Shown: positions 1 through 11,401 of the stretch, piece after piece | Layout of the letters: each line of letters opens with the position of its first letter | Position numbering within the stretch: the first letter of the stretch is position 1 | Assembly (NCBI GenBank): GCA_022410635.1 | Contig: JAJVDF010000020.1 | Span: forward strand, 195,977 to 259,976 | DNA from: Tretioscincus oriximinensis | Taxonomy: Eukaryota; Chordata; Lepidosauria; Squamata; Gymnophthalmidae | Length of the DNA stretch: 64,000 nt | Reading direction: 5' to 3' | The notes under the pieces: model-generated | Told to the model about the DNA's origin: nothing | What the model saw: the letters and a program-made list of their open reading frames with translations, nothing else | Database searches by the model: none | Made by a program: the position numbers and the translations under genes

Positions 1-1080
1 ACCACTCCCTTCATTGTTTGCTATGATCAAAGGTGTAACCAAAACAATTTCTATATCAACATGCTATTTTTTNAAAAAAAGTAAGACCAGTTGTTACCGC
101 AGATAACTCCTTCAGTTACCGACTTGTTAAGGTATTTTAGTTCTCAAAGGCTTTTTGCATGCTCCTGTCTATAGATTCTGCAGATTCACACAAATTGGCT
201 TTGAGCAACGTTTTTTGTTTTTTGTTTTTTAGTNTTTGAGCAAGGTTTTCAATGACTGCAACTATATGTAAGTCTAAACCCAATACCGGATTAACAAAAT
301 CATTTTGAATACAGAAAAGACTGTCCAGCTGTTTATCTCTAGATCATCCTATCTCTCTTTTCCTTCTTCCACTGTTGTTCCTTTTCAGAGCTGAAACACT
401 AAGATGAGAAAACATGCATAGCAAAAGAACCATGAGTCTCGCAAGCTTTGCCCTCTCCAGTTACAAAATGCNGCAATAATGGTGAGAAACAGCAAGAAGC
501 AGTTTCCTTACTGATCCAGGCATTCTAACAAGGCTCCNTCCCTCTACTCCAAAAGCAAAATGAAAGCTCCATGAACACTAAAATAACATGTCAGCTCTCT
601 GGCATTCCATTACAGTGTATCATGTGGGCTACAAGAAGTGATTAGGTCAAGGATGGGAATGTTTTCCAGTCTGAAGGCTAAATTATCCCATGGGAGTCTT
701 CTGAAGACAGAGCAAAATATTAAAAGAAANGAATGAGATTTTTGACCTTAAACAGCAGAATACATTCCTGTCATGGAAACTGCATTTACATCTTCATTTT
801 CATCCAACTTAATAATTTGCGCTACTTTCCTTCAAAGACATACTGCATCCAGGCAAAATATTTGTTTAAAGCACAAAATAAACCAGGTCACAGGTTTCAT
901 TTGAGAAAGGATGGATCTGAGATCATTTTTGCCATCAATTGTAACAAGAAGGTCCACTCCTATTACAGATGTTCATTGGATTAAATACATGGACCTGAAT
1001 GGCCAGAACTGTTTTTTATAGGTTAAATTCACTCAAAATGCAGAGGACCACACATAAAGAGGTAATAAGCATTATTCATT
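1..1080. other. Non-coding, nothing recognised
   Basis: AT-rich sequence without a recognisable gene or repeat. A single N at 73 sits exactly at a junction of a T run and an A run, which suggests an assembly join. An 83-codon open frame at 733-984 has no recognisable similarity and the composition of random AT-rich sequence. Confidence 0.6.
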
Positions 1081-1350
1081 TATTTTATTATTTATTTATT
1101 TATTTGTACTTGTATCCCGCCCTATACCTGAAGGTCTCAGGGCGGTCAACCATAGGGTGGCGCACATAGCTTTTGTTGCTTTCTCCACAGCAGACACCCT
1201 GTGGAGGACATGGGGCTGAGAGAGTTTAAAGAACTGTGACTGGCCCAAGGTCACCCAGCTGGCTTTCATGGAGGAGTGAGGAATCGAACCGGGAGACTAC
1301 CAGGTACGAGTTCAACACTCTACCCACTACACCAAACAGGCTCCCAAGAG
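1081..1350 (-). repeat. Sauria-type tRNA-derived SINE, near full length
   Basis: Read on the minus strand it starts with a tRNA-like head (TTTGGTGTAGTGG as box A, GGTTCGATTCC as box B). It continues through the middle block CAGCTGGGTGACCTTGGGCC and ends in a LINE-like tail (CCGCCCTGAGACC then CAGGTATAGGGCGGGATACA) with a short A/T repeat of the AATA type. Head, middle and tail match the Sauria SINE layout known from squamates. A second full copy lies at 39349-39586 and a diverged one at 19226-19452. It has no coding capacity. Confidence 0.85.
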
Positions 1351-1791
1351 TTATATACTGTACATAGAATAATTAAAGGATTTTTGTGACATTAATCAAG
1401 AAAAAGTTACTAAGTTCCTTAGAGAACAGAGGGAAATAAACAGGAGGAATTCATATTAAAAAGCAAAGCCAAATGTTTTAAAAAAAGAAGTTTGAGTTTG
1501 AAAGACACTTGAAAGAATGGAGAGATCAATATAAAATGATCAATATGAAGCAATTTCATAGGAAAGTAGGTCCTGTGTGAAAAATTGGAATGACTAGAAA
1601 TAGATCAGCACTGATGAAAAATTTGAAGGATTTAAGAATTACTTAAGTATCCTAAAGTTTTGCCACAAAGTAAGAGCGTGTAAACCGAAAATCTTCCTGG
1701 ATGTTATAAAATGCCAGGATGGCTTTGCAAAATCTAATTTTCCCCAGTAGAACCTGTAGGAAAGAAATGTTTNTTTCATACACAAACACAA
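1351..1791. other. Non-coding, nothing recognised
   Basis: AT-rich unique-looking sequence. No gene, repeat or regulatory motif is recognised. Confidence 0.55.
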
Positions 1792-1859
1792 ACATTCAAA
1801 CAGCTAAAAAACAAAATGTCTGCCTCATGTTGCCAGACTTAGCTCTTTGTTCATCTCAA
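1792..1859 (+). repeat. Left arm of 68-bp local inverted duplication
   Basis: The reverse complement of this block occurs at 3853-3920 with 67 of 68 positions identical; the mismatch is at 1850. The arms are separated by about 2 kb that include a hAT-type element and the (AACT)n array. The arm does not resemble a known transposon end. Confidence 0.85.
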
Positions 1860-2130
1860 AATCTGGCAACATCTTCCTGACAATGTGTGTGCATTACCAA
1901 CTGCAAGCCTGCAAATAGGATTGTTCAGCCAGTGCAAACACACTACAGTATTGTTCTGGTAGTCATTGGAGGGGACATTGTGCTGGGGCCTGGATCGCTG
2001 CCCATCTCTCCTTGTTCTTCCCAGTGCACTTTTAAAGTCTTGCCTGGCATCTCATGCACAACTTCAGATGTAGCTCTTCTGATGGAGGCAAGTGGCACTA
2101 ATCCTGAAGAGATGTCAGATACCCCTACAC

Positions 2131-2633
2131 CAGACCTGGGCATTGTACGGCCCCNGGGCCGCATACGGCCNTTTGATTGGCTCTGACCGGCCCNTGTAAC
2201 GTTAATTGGAGCGACGGGGGCTCCTCCTCCTGCTGCCGCGCTGCTGCTAATTGGCCACTACAAGCAAGAGCGCGAACCAAGTTCTTCTTCTGGGCCGGCT
2301 GGGCAGGCAGAGGGGGGAGCACGGAGGGCGCCTGGGACCTGCTGTGAGGGTCGATTCCTTCCTCCGCGCTCCGCTGCCTCTTTGAGATTNGCTCCGGCGG
2401 GCNCTGCNGCCGGGACGCGCTCCCCGCTTCCTACCTGCCCGTTTATCTGGGTGGGTCGAAGCCCCTGCCTGGCCGCCTCACTTGACGTGCCGCTTGGAGA
2501 ACCCCGGGGNGTGTGTGTGGAAGAGGTGGGGACAAGACCCCTGGCTTCAACCTCCTTGCTGAATTTGGCCGGCCCTCCACAATATTTTCTGTTTCTCATG
2601 TGGCCCCATGGAAAAAATAATTGCCCACCCCTG
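2131..2633. mobile_element. GC-rich non-autonomous hAT-type DNA transposon
   Basis: The element is bounded by the perfect 8-bp direct repeat ccctacac (2123-2130 and 2634-2641), the target duplication length of hAT transposons. The left terminus CAGACCTGGGCA and the reverse complement of the right terminus, CAGGGGTGGGCA, form short terminal inverted repeats. The interior is CpG-rich, unlike its AT-rich surroundings, and includes several Ns. No transposase is encoded. Open frames inside (for example 2258-2599 on the minus strand) are by-products of the GC composition. The end motif resembles a hAT group common in reptile genomes; the exact family is not determined. Confidence 0.8.
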
Positions 2634-2671
2634 CCCTACACCAAGGGCACAGATATCTTATAATAACCAAT

Positions 2672-2675
2672 CAAC

Positions 2676-2770
<95 letters not shown>

Positions 2771-2771
2771 N

Positions 2772-2866
<95 letters not shown>

Positions 2867-2945
2867 CAACTAACCAACTAACCAATTAACTAACCAACCA
2901 ACCAAGTAACCAACCAACTAGCTAACTAACTGACTAACAAACCAA
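2672..2945 (+). repeat. (AACT)n microsatellite
   Basis: About 270 bp of tetranucleotide AACT repeats, nearly perfect for the first 200 bp and decaying at the 3' side into AACC and AAGT variants. One N at 2771 lies inside the array, so the true length is uncertain. Confidence 0.97.
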
Positions 2946-3852
2946 TCCCAGAAAATAACTATCCGTTGTCCTGATAAGTTGTTCATTGTCAACATTACAT
3001 GTTTTCCTATCTCTGGTCTCTGCCAGAAATAATTAATACTTCAATAGATTCTGGCCTCGGTTTTGGAAAATGTCTGGTACATGGTACATTTCACTTTTCT
3101 TGCAGAGAGTTAACAGGGCGCTTCCTAAGCATCTGATACTGCAGCAAAAGGATTAGACCACTTAAATGAAATCTTGAGATGCTAAAATAAGAACACCTTG
3201 CATTATATAAACTTCTAAATAGAGTGTACTGCTTTCATAAGCCCTGTAACATGANAAACATAAAAATCCAGTGGGAAATGGGCAACAAATATGTGCAAAA
3301 AACCACATTTTCACAGTTATATGATTTATATGCCAATATCCCCGGGGCTGCATTTCCTCTGATTCTGTTGTAACTCTGCTACCTGACTAACCACAATCAG
3401 ACTCAAGACAAGGCTTGTTTTGAAATCAGTGCTGTTAGGTAACAACTGCTATAACTGAACCATTAGAGCAACAGTAACAGAATGCATTCTTATTGATCAA
3501 GCCTTGCAAACTAGGAGATGTGTGTGGGGGGGTGGGGGGGGGGAAGGCAATCACATAAAAAGTATTGACAAACTTTATACTGAAATTTAAGGCAAACTCT
3601 AAACGAAAAAAGGTCATTTTCTAAATAGCTACCAAGGATTCTTGTGGAAGAAGCCATTTGAATGTGGAGGGCATCTAAACTGATGCAAATACATTCATTC
3701 CCTGTAGAGTAAAAAGACAGCCATCCCTCTCTGTAATGAGAGATTGCGATTAAGCTCAGAGGTTGAAAAATTGTGGTCAGGCAATGTTATAAATACAATA
3801 AGCTGGTATTAATATTAGAAATCTTCATCTCCAAAATATTCAGGCCTAAATA
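2946..3852. other. Non-coding, G-rich tract only
   Basis: Nothing gene-like is seen. A run of G separated by single T residues (about 3526-3543) is a possible G-quadruplex former. Confidence 0.5.
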
Positions 3853-3920
3853 TTGAGATGATCAAAGAGCTAAGTCTGGCAACATGAGGCAGACATTTTG
3901 TTTTTTAGCTGTTTGAATGT
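3853..3920 (-). repeat. Right arm of 68-bp local inverted duplication
   Basis: Reverse complement of 1792-1859 with one mismatch. See that entry. Confidence 0.85.
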
Positions 3921-5895
3921 GTACTGGAATAATCCCCAGAAAACATTGCTCCCATCACTATTTGTGAGCAAGGAGCCTTTTTTTAGCAATCAACAGAAGC
4001 TCCTCTATTCATGATACAAATTCAGGCTGTGCAATAATGATGATTCTATTCAAAATTATGCATGGAAATAAGGCATTGAGGCAGTGGCAAGTGGAGATGT
4101 GGCAACAATATGCTCTTTTTTGAGTGGCAGCAGGTACTTTCCTGAGTGGTTGCAAGCACCCCCAGTGGTAAGTAGAGATGTGGCCAATGTTGTGGCTTAC
4201 ATTTGAGCCAGAGCAATTACTGGTTTTGATCAGGTTGCTGTTCTGTTGTCTGTCACACAAAATAGATTCCTACATTATAGCATTCTTTGTACACAACAGC
4301 ATGAAAATTCCCTTGTATATCATGGTTTTGTTTGATGGACAAAATGTGGCATCTCTCATTTAATGAGATTCCTGAGACTTATCATAACATAGTTTGAGCT
4401 TTGGAATGCCATGACAGTCTGCACGCCATGACTTCCATGAGTGGCAAATGCTTGCACAATGTGGTTTTGTATCATGCATTAGGTTGAATGTTACATGGAG
4501 GACATTAATAGATACTTTTAGAACCAGAAAACCTGGTTAAAGGTAGCTTAAATTTTGAAATGATTTTCATAACATATTACTGTAGTCAATTGCAGCTGAA
4601 GTCCATATTCATGAAGTCTACATCCCAGCAAGTACAAAATTTGCATCAGTCAGTTATAGCTTATTTTGCCTATATTCCCTACAGGGAACAAGATTCTACC
4701 TTCTAGTTTCAGCGAGTCAGCAAAATGGTCTATACTCTGGCACTTTCTAAAGTCAAGTATGGAACATGCCAGAACTTGTGTGTCAGTTCATGTCAGCAAA
4801 CACTAGGTAGGGAAAATATTAGTTATTTGGGGGTTTGGCACTAAACCAAATTGGCAAACACCACTTCAGACTTCTTTCCTCCCCCTTTTCACTTGTCCCA
4901 ATTAAACCTTTGATCTTCCTGTGTATATTTTAACTCCTCATTTGCATCACATCGACTTCTTTCTTCCATTCATAAGAAAGTACAAAGCTAAGCGACTTTG
5001 GCCCAGTGCATACAACAAGGTAAAACATGAAAGGGGATGAAAAGCAAGCATAACCAAATTGCCCATCCTTCAAAATTCACCTGGAGCTGGTGAGCATGGT
5101 GTGAGGAACCCACACGGAGGACCAAAAAGACAAAACTGCACATGGCAGCCAGTTGCAATCTGCAGTCCTGGTTGTCTGGAATCTTCTCGTGGTATTGCAA
5201 GTTCAGTGTGGCATACCAGGGCTGCAGACAGCTTCACTATGGAAAGAGAGATATTTTGTGCTGATGACAGANAACATCAGCAATCTCTCCTTTCATGACA
5301 ACAGAGCTTCAGTGATTTATACTGTGGTAACTTCCAGGTTGGGTTATAAGCCTTCCATGGGATGCTCTTGAAAAAAGTTCAGAAACACTGCGGATAGATT
5401 GACAGGACTTTCGTAACCTTAAAATCTTGCAATTGTTATAGCTTCATTTATACTGTAAGTCCAGTTCAAACATTTCTGTCCATCACTTATGATTATCTGT
5501 AGAATCTCCCTTAATTTCTTCCTTCTATGAGATTCATGGGTAGCATGAGAAAAGGCTTATTTTATGGTGAAACCGATACAAAGTATTTTCAGTACTTGGT
5601 GAAAATACTCAGATTAATTGGTGACTTATACTGTTTTCCCTTCTGCACTTATTCAAAGACTTTAACTAATAACTGAAATGTTTGATTTAATTATTTGAAA
5701 TACAGTGCATATAACTGTAAGAATACACATTCATTTATTATTCATAGTTGTATTACTATTCCCTTTTTCTTAGGAATCCCTTTGGAATTCCTTAATACAA
5801 GTTGCTTTTGACTTAGGCTGCCTCCCCATTAAACCTTAAAATTGCTATTTTTATTAAATCTGAGAAGGCACATCTGTGAGTACGTCTCTACTCAC
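3921..5895. other. Non-coding, nothing recognised
   Basis: AT-rich sequence with short random open frames on both strands. No domain, repeat or splice-flanked frame convinces. Confidence 0.5.
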
Positions 5896-6016
5896 CTCCA
5901 ATTTTCCTCGCTGTTTCTTGTTTCTCTATTACATTTTCTGCTAATCTCGTGACATCACATGCCCCAGAAGTCATTGCTGTGCTTATTTTACTACAATTCT
6001 CAGGATTCTCAACAAG
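5896..6016 (-). CDS. Possible internal coding exon, unknown gene
   Basis: On the minus strand a 121-nt open block is preceded by a pyrimidine-rich acceptor (CCCTCATTGGTTCTCAG) and followed by a consensus donor (GGAG/GTGAGT, GT at 5895-5894). It would start in phase 0 and end in phase 1. It translates to about 40 residues including the stretches ENPENCSKISTAM and TRLAENVIEKQETARKIG, a composition more protein-like than most random frames here. The family is not recognised. It lies about 20 bp from the start of a CR1 fragment, so the acceptor could be fortuitous. It is phase-compatible with the possible first exon at 62654-62880. Chance open frames of this length are expected in 64 kb, hence low confidence. 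Confidence 0.25.
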
Positions 6017-6034
6017 CTGAGAACCAATGAGGGA

Positions 6035-6585
6035 CTGAAGCACCTTATGAAAACTGGCTGAAACATCTGGGCCTCTTTAGCCTCGAAAGACTGCATTTGA
6101 GAGGGGACCTAATTGAGCTGTATAGAAACCTTGCATGGGATGGATAAGGTGAACAGAGAAAAACCATTTTCTCTATCACACAACACTAGGACCAAGGGGC
6201 ATTCCTTGAAACTGATGGGCAGAAGAGAGAGGACAGACATAGGAAGTATTTTTTTCACCCAGAGGGTCATTGGCCTTTGGAATTTACTTCCAGAAGAGAT
6301 GGTAGTACTTAGCAACCTGGATAGCTCTAAGACAGGATTATACAAATCCATGGAAGCTAAGGTTATAAATAGCTATTGGTTGGATGTCTTGATACTGACT
6401 CCGAGATGGAGAAACAGGCAGGATTCCACAAATGCCTTTTGCAGGGCATTGAGAACAGTTGAAGATTTTGCCTTCTTCTGTTCCAGACTGCCTAGGTACA
6501 ATTGGTGGGCCACTGTGTGAGACAGAATGTTGGACAAGATAGGCTCTGTCCTGATTCAGCAGGGCTCCTCTTATGTTCTTATGTA
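6035..6585 (+). mobile_element. CR1 LINE 3' fragment with degraded ORF2 C-terminus
   Basis: 5'-truncated CR1 retrotransposon. The translated part near 6230-6350 carries the CR1 C-terminal signature FFTQRVIGLWNLLPEEMV, followed by a 3' untranslated region. It ends with the squamate CR1 tail ATTCAGCAGGGCTC and a TTATGTTC-type terminal repeat. An open frame of 135 codons (6113-6520) runs through it but is a remnant, not a gene. Related 3' ends lie at 40420-40935 and 60420-60825. Confidence 0.85.
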
Positions 6586-8716
6586 CAGCTAGCCTGAATT
6601 CACATTACTGAATGTCCCTATTACACAAATCTTTTGTATTTAAAAGATGTCCACTGCTGAATCAAGAAAAATGAAACAGCAGAAAAACTGGGACCACAAG
6701 CTTTTTTAGCAAGTGGATCACTGAACCTCCATGTGGTAATGGAACAAATTCTATATGATGTTTCTGCCAACTTGCTAAATATTGTTAATGAGCCTTAGTT
6801 TGACTTATAACAAAATATTTCTCAATGTATTTCAGTCATTTCACATCACAAAAGATTTTCAGGAAAGTTACTGTCAATATTAAATGTAATTTTCAATTCC
6901 ATATTTAACCAATCCTTAAAACAGCACATACAAGAGCATGACCTGTCTGTTCCTCTTAATCTCTTTCTCCTGTAAATGCTATTCTTTTTACTTCATCAAT
7001 TTTCTGAAAGAAAGTGTGTATTTATACAGTGAAATGTGTCAGTCAACACTGGTTTCTTAAAAACATTGCCAAAATTGCTTGAGGAATCTGCATAAAAGTA
7101 GAAAAGCCACATCTATGAGTGTTTACAGGTGCTCCTTAGGCCATAAAGGTAACATCTAGGAAGAAGATTCACCCTTCGTTAGAAAGCAATAATCAGAGTT
7201 AGAAAGATCAAGCTATTTCCCCCCCACATAATTATGCAAAAAGGTATCTGCATGGCTTGCATAATTTAAGTTGTAAAAAGAACAAAATGGAAATCAGGCT
7301 TTGGGGCTGTTCTTGGCTTTCTCCAAATCCACATTTTATTCACACGTAAACATTTAGCATCTTAGGCACAGTAAATTCCTTCTCTTTTCTTTACAGCTTT
7401 TCTTATCTTTACTTTCCACTTTGGACTGCATAAGGCACCTTGAGCTAATGGAATATCCCATGGAGGTGGTCATTGATTCTTCAATGGAGGGAGATAGATG
7501 TTTGACATAGTCGGTGACAGATGAAATAGCGTGCTTGGTTTCACTGAGATATGTGTATAAAATTAGCCTGAGAAGCAGGGTAGGTAAGCTTCAATGAGTG
7601 GTTGCAATGGTCATCCCCCATCCAAAGTCCACAGAATTGCGAGAAGGCAAAATGAGTTATGGCCCTCTACAGCCATCAATTTACAGTTTAAATCCAATGT
7701 CTCTTTCTTTATATTTCATTTCAAAAACGGAAGGTTTATTTTGCCGTTTCTCATTACTGAAAACTTCAAGTTCAACACTGAAGTAGCTTCCATTTTGTAT
7801 TCTGTTTGAAAGGCCTTCGTTGTCCAGAATAATGCCATTGGTTCTCCAAAGGTCCACTGCAGAATTGGGATAGAACACTATTTTCATACCCTTCTATGGT
7901 CCCTAACTTTGTCCAGTCAGAACAAAGTAGGGAAAGCTTCTGTTGATCCTCACTAATATGTCAATAGGGGGCCCTGAATCAGAAAAGATATGGGATTACA
8001 GCCTAGATACAAAATGCTTCTTGCTGAAGGATTGACTTTAAAGCCATTTTCATAGTCTGATTCTATAGACCCTAGCTACCTAGAAATAACATGTACAATA
8101 CTATTTCATCTCTGTAGAGCTTTATACAAACTTTATACACTGTACTATTCTTAATCCTAAATTTTTATCACTTCTCCTTGAGAAACAGACACATCTGGAA
8201 CTACGTCGTTCAACATTTTTATGTTTTTCTCCAAATCTCTCTGTAGAAGTCAAATTTAAGTATATGGTTTCTTTGGAGAGTACTGGTAATAAGGCTATCA
8301 GATAATTTGCTTTTCAGATTAAAACGTTTTGTCTATTATGAAAGATTAATCATATCANCATGTCCAACCAACTTTTAAGAACATATCTTATTGAAACTTT
8401 CAATGTAATCCTGAAACTGAGCTGAGGAACTAGAGCTAGTGTTCTTAATTACTCTCAGACACATAGGAATAGATAGATTGATCACATTACTTCACTAGTC
8501 TCTTTTCTTAGTTATCATCAATGGGTCAAAAGTTTTTGCTGATGCAATATTGTCAACAAATGAGACTTTTGCAGGAACTATGAAAAATTCTGAGCAGTTT
8601 CTATATAGCTTCTTGGGACAATGCTAGCTGTTGACAAGGAATGCTGTGTGCANAACTAGAGCAGTTTTCAGAAGGCTCTGCAACAGCTCTCTAGCCACAG
8701 CTAACAGTTAGTATAG
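6586..8716. other. Mostly unrecognised; old repeat fragment at 6645-6725
   Basis: The stretch 6645-6725 (ccactgctgaatcaagaaa and following) aligns with the element at 22339-22707 and is probably an old fragment of it. The rest shows no gene or repeat that I can name. Confidence 0.45.
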
Positions 8717-9076
8717 AGAGGCACGAATGGCGCAAAGGTTAAGGGACAGTCCTATTTATTTTTAGTACTTTTATCCCGCCCTTCACCCTAAGGTCGCAGG
8801 GCGGCTTACAACATTAAAATAGCGTAACAGTTAAAAACAGTCCATCAAGGGATCCATTCTCAAAGCCCTGTGTTGGCTGTAGAGAGGGGTGAGCACCCTC
8901 TACTGGCCANAGCTTCAGCCAACTCAGCTATTTGGAAGAAAGTGTTTTGCAATCTACATTTTAAGTAGATCCATGGGTATCACCACTGATCTGGTGTGGA
9001 AGATAGAATAGATACAAGCCTTCAAGCAAAAATTAGCCTTGCAAGCCACTCTGGTGAGAAGGGCGGTGTATTAAAA
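8717..9076 (+). repeat. tRNA-derived SINE (second type) interrupted by a LINE tail
   Basis: Same SINE type as 22741-23056: a tRNA-like head (GGCACGAATGGC...), the marker block AAGCCCTGTGTTGG, then GAGCACCCTCTACTGGCC and a tail related to AGCCACTCTGG-TGAGAAGGG. The head is split at 8752 by an 84-bp insertion flanked by the 7-bp repeat acagtcc (8746-8752 and 8837-8843). Confidence 0.75.
8753..8836 (-). mobile_element. Short LINE 3' tail nested in SINE
   Basis: Severely 5'-truncated retroelement end: GTAAGCCGCCCTGCGACC, then AGGGTGAAGGGCGGGATAAA and an AAATA tail, on the minus strand. Flanking acagtcc copies act as a 7-bp target duplication. It is identical to the tail at 11303-11391 over the shared length, so the family was active recently. 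The parent LINE (L2-like or Bov-B-like) cannot be decided from the tail alone. Confidence 0.75.
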
Positions 9077-10494
9077 TCAGAGCATTCCAAGAGAGGTTGC
9101 TCTAAATCAGTGTTCCAAACATCCCTAACTATGGGTGGATGTCTTGATTATTTCAAGTGGATCATGAAGCCTGATATTATTTTGTTAAGCTCTAGAAATC
9201 CAGTACAAAAATATCCCCCTCTACCAATTTCAGATCTAGGGTATTTTAATTCTCAATCTCTGAAGTAAGATCAGAATTGACAGCTGTCATTATCACAGCT
9301 GTNAGTGAAGTACCTAACGGTCAAATCATTTGAATTGTAAACTTTGTGTTCTGTACTAACATATAGAACATAGAAGGTATTTTCTACTCCTCAAGCTCAG
9401 CAGCCCCATCTTTAGGTTCCATATCTATGCATTCCTCTTAATAGAACTCCTTAAAATGTTCGTATGTACACCGGAATTTAACCTGGATTGTAGATGATGC
9501 AGATTCACATCCCAATTCACCCACCTAGTATTCCTTTTCTGTATGTCATGACACACATATTCCGAAATTCCTTCTTGTGCATAGCTCCCTTCCCTCGTGA
9601 TGTTTGCGCTTTTGGTGCATTATTCATGACTGTCATCTTTCTACATGTCATTATCATGCCCCAAGTTCTCTGAAAGAAGGGCAGGGCATGAAATATAAAT
9701 ACAAATAATGTATACTACTGGAATATAAGGGCTGTCATTCCATTTACGGNTGTACATGAAGTAGTCTTCATTTTTCTGACAAAAAGTTTGTTAAATACTT
9801 TATTTGTACATGTTTGTTGCCTCTTGCAGGGTATGTTTTTGTTATATTAATATTTTTATTGCTGCAGCCATTATCTTGATTTCAATTATGTTTATTGCAT
9901 GAATTNTCCTCTTTGTGGGAACTAATCAATTTAGGTTGTGAATTAAATATCATTGAAGAATTAAGGCACACGGCTTTATACCAATCCCTTAAGAATTCTA
10001 TCATGCATTAGTGGTTAAATTTATGTGACAAGAAAATTGCCCTGCTATTTTTACTCTCTATTATGCAATAAAGTAAAGTAGGAAGAAGTGGGGAAGAAAG
10101 CCATAAAAAGCATGGGTGGTCCTACCTCTACTCTTCAATTCTATTTTTAGAAACACAATGAAAATTAATATACCTCCAAATCGACAAATATTTCTAGCAG
10201 ATGTTTGTTAAGAAGGTCCTAAAATATAAATTAACATAGGAAGAGAAGCTTATAGCTAAATACTACAGTATGATTCCCAAAATAGGCCTTAACTTCATAA
10301 AGGGATATTGAGTAATTTGAACAAGTCCTAGGCCCACTTATGAGCATCTAGCTCATGAGATATGAGAATCCAGTGTCCCAGGTTATATTGACAACATGAA
10401 TAGGAATAGACAAGTTATAGGAATAGACAAGTTGTGTCTAATTCTTGGCTGACTGCATGGACACTTCCATAGCTAGTTTTCTCAATTTACTGTA
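9077..10494. other. Non-coding, nothing recognised
   Basis: AT-rich sequence with scattered short open frames. No repeat or gene identified. Confidence 0.5.
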
Positions 10495-10606
10495 GATANT
10501 GGAGTTGTTTGCCATCGTCTATTTCCAGAGAGAGTCTGGGAATTGAACTTGCAACCTGCCAGAGTTCCCTAGAAGTTTGCTCTACCACTGAGTGTCAGAG
10601 AAAAAT
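10495..10606 (-). repeat. Old tRNA-derived SINE fragment
   Basis: On the minus strand it carries a tRNA-like head (CTCAGTGGTAGAGCAAAC as box A region) and a degenerate box B (GTTCAATTCCC), like the heads of ancient amniote tRNA SINEs. Only the head and a short body remain. Confidence 0.55.
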
Positions 10607-11277
10607 GTTTAGGCATGCTTGAACTTCATTTTTTAAATAACTATTTGTAAATCACTTAAATCATGCCCTGAAACGGTAATCTCTACTATTAGTAAGACTT
10701 GCAAAGACTCCTTCTTTATTGACCAATGACTAGGTAAGAGTACATCAGTGGTGCATAGGCTGTCTGGCCATATNCCTACCATGTCGGAAAGCACAGCTGA
10801 TGCACTACACAGGCTGCTGCCAATGCACAGTGCAGAACACTGGTGCACCAGAACAAAATAGGAAGGGAGAGCAATAGAGGAAGAGGAGGGGGAGGGGGGA
10901 CCCACCTTACCAACCCAATTTTGCCCAAATCTTTGGGGTTTACACATTATACAAATAAATTGGTGGTGATGGTGAGTCAGCTGTTATACTTGGATATTCT
11001 GCAATAAGACACTGCTCAGATAACTTTATTTTAGAATATACAAATATCATGGAATAAATAAATGAAATCTAGATGCAGCTTATAGTGATAGCTTACATCA
11101 TGTTTTCAAGTTAAGGTAAATCATGCATGAAATAATGGCATTTTCATCAGTGGTCCCAGAGATTTGAACTGCTCTTTCTAAATTTGACATTAGTTAATCA
11201 GGTTTTGAGATGTGTAAATAAAAAAATCCAAACATCATTATCATAATGAATCTATTTAAGCTTGAACATTTGGACCA
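10607..11277. other. Non-coding, nothing recognised
   Basis: AT-rich; a purine-rich patch at 10860-10900. No gene or repeat named. Confidence 0.5.
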
Positions 11278-11401
11278 TGGGTGGGGAGGGTTTGGGGGGT
11301 CACTGTTTTTAACTGTTACGCTATTTTAATGTTGTAAGCCGCCCTGCGACCTTAGGGTGAAGGGCGGGATAAAAGTACTAAAAATAAATAAATAAATAAA
11401 T
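11278..11401 (+). mobile_element. LINE 3' tail
   Basis: Plus-strand copy of the tail described at 8753-8836: TGTTGTAAGCCGCCCTGCG, AGGGTGAAGGGCGGGATAAA, then an AAATA repeat tail. The core is 100 percent identical to the nested copy 2.5 kb upstream, in opposite orientation. Confidence 0.75.

Noticed and set aside
2258..2599. 113-codon frame in GC-rich sequence, and the impression of a CpG-island promoter
   Set aside because: The segment lies within a transposon with a perfect 8-bp target duplication. GC-rich DNA has few stops, and several residues are undefined because of Ns.
2672..2945. CRISPR-like or satellite array
   Set aside because: It is a simple tetranucleotide microsatellite with no spacers.
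6113..6520. 135-codon frame as a possible host gene
   Set aside because: It is the degraded C-terminus and 3' UTR of a CR1 LINE.
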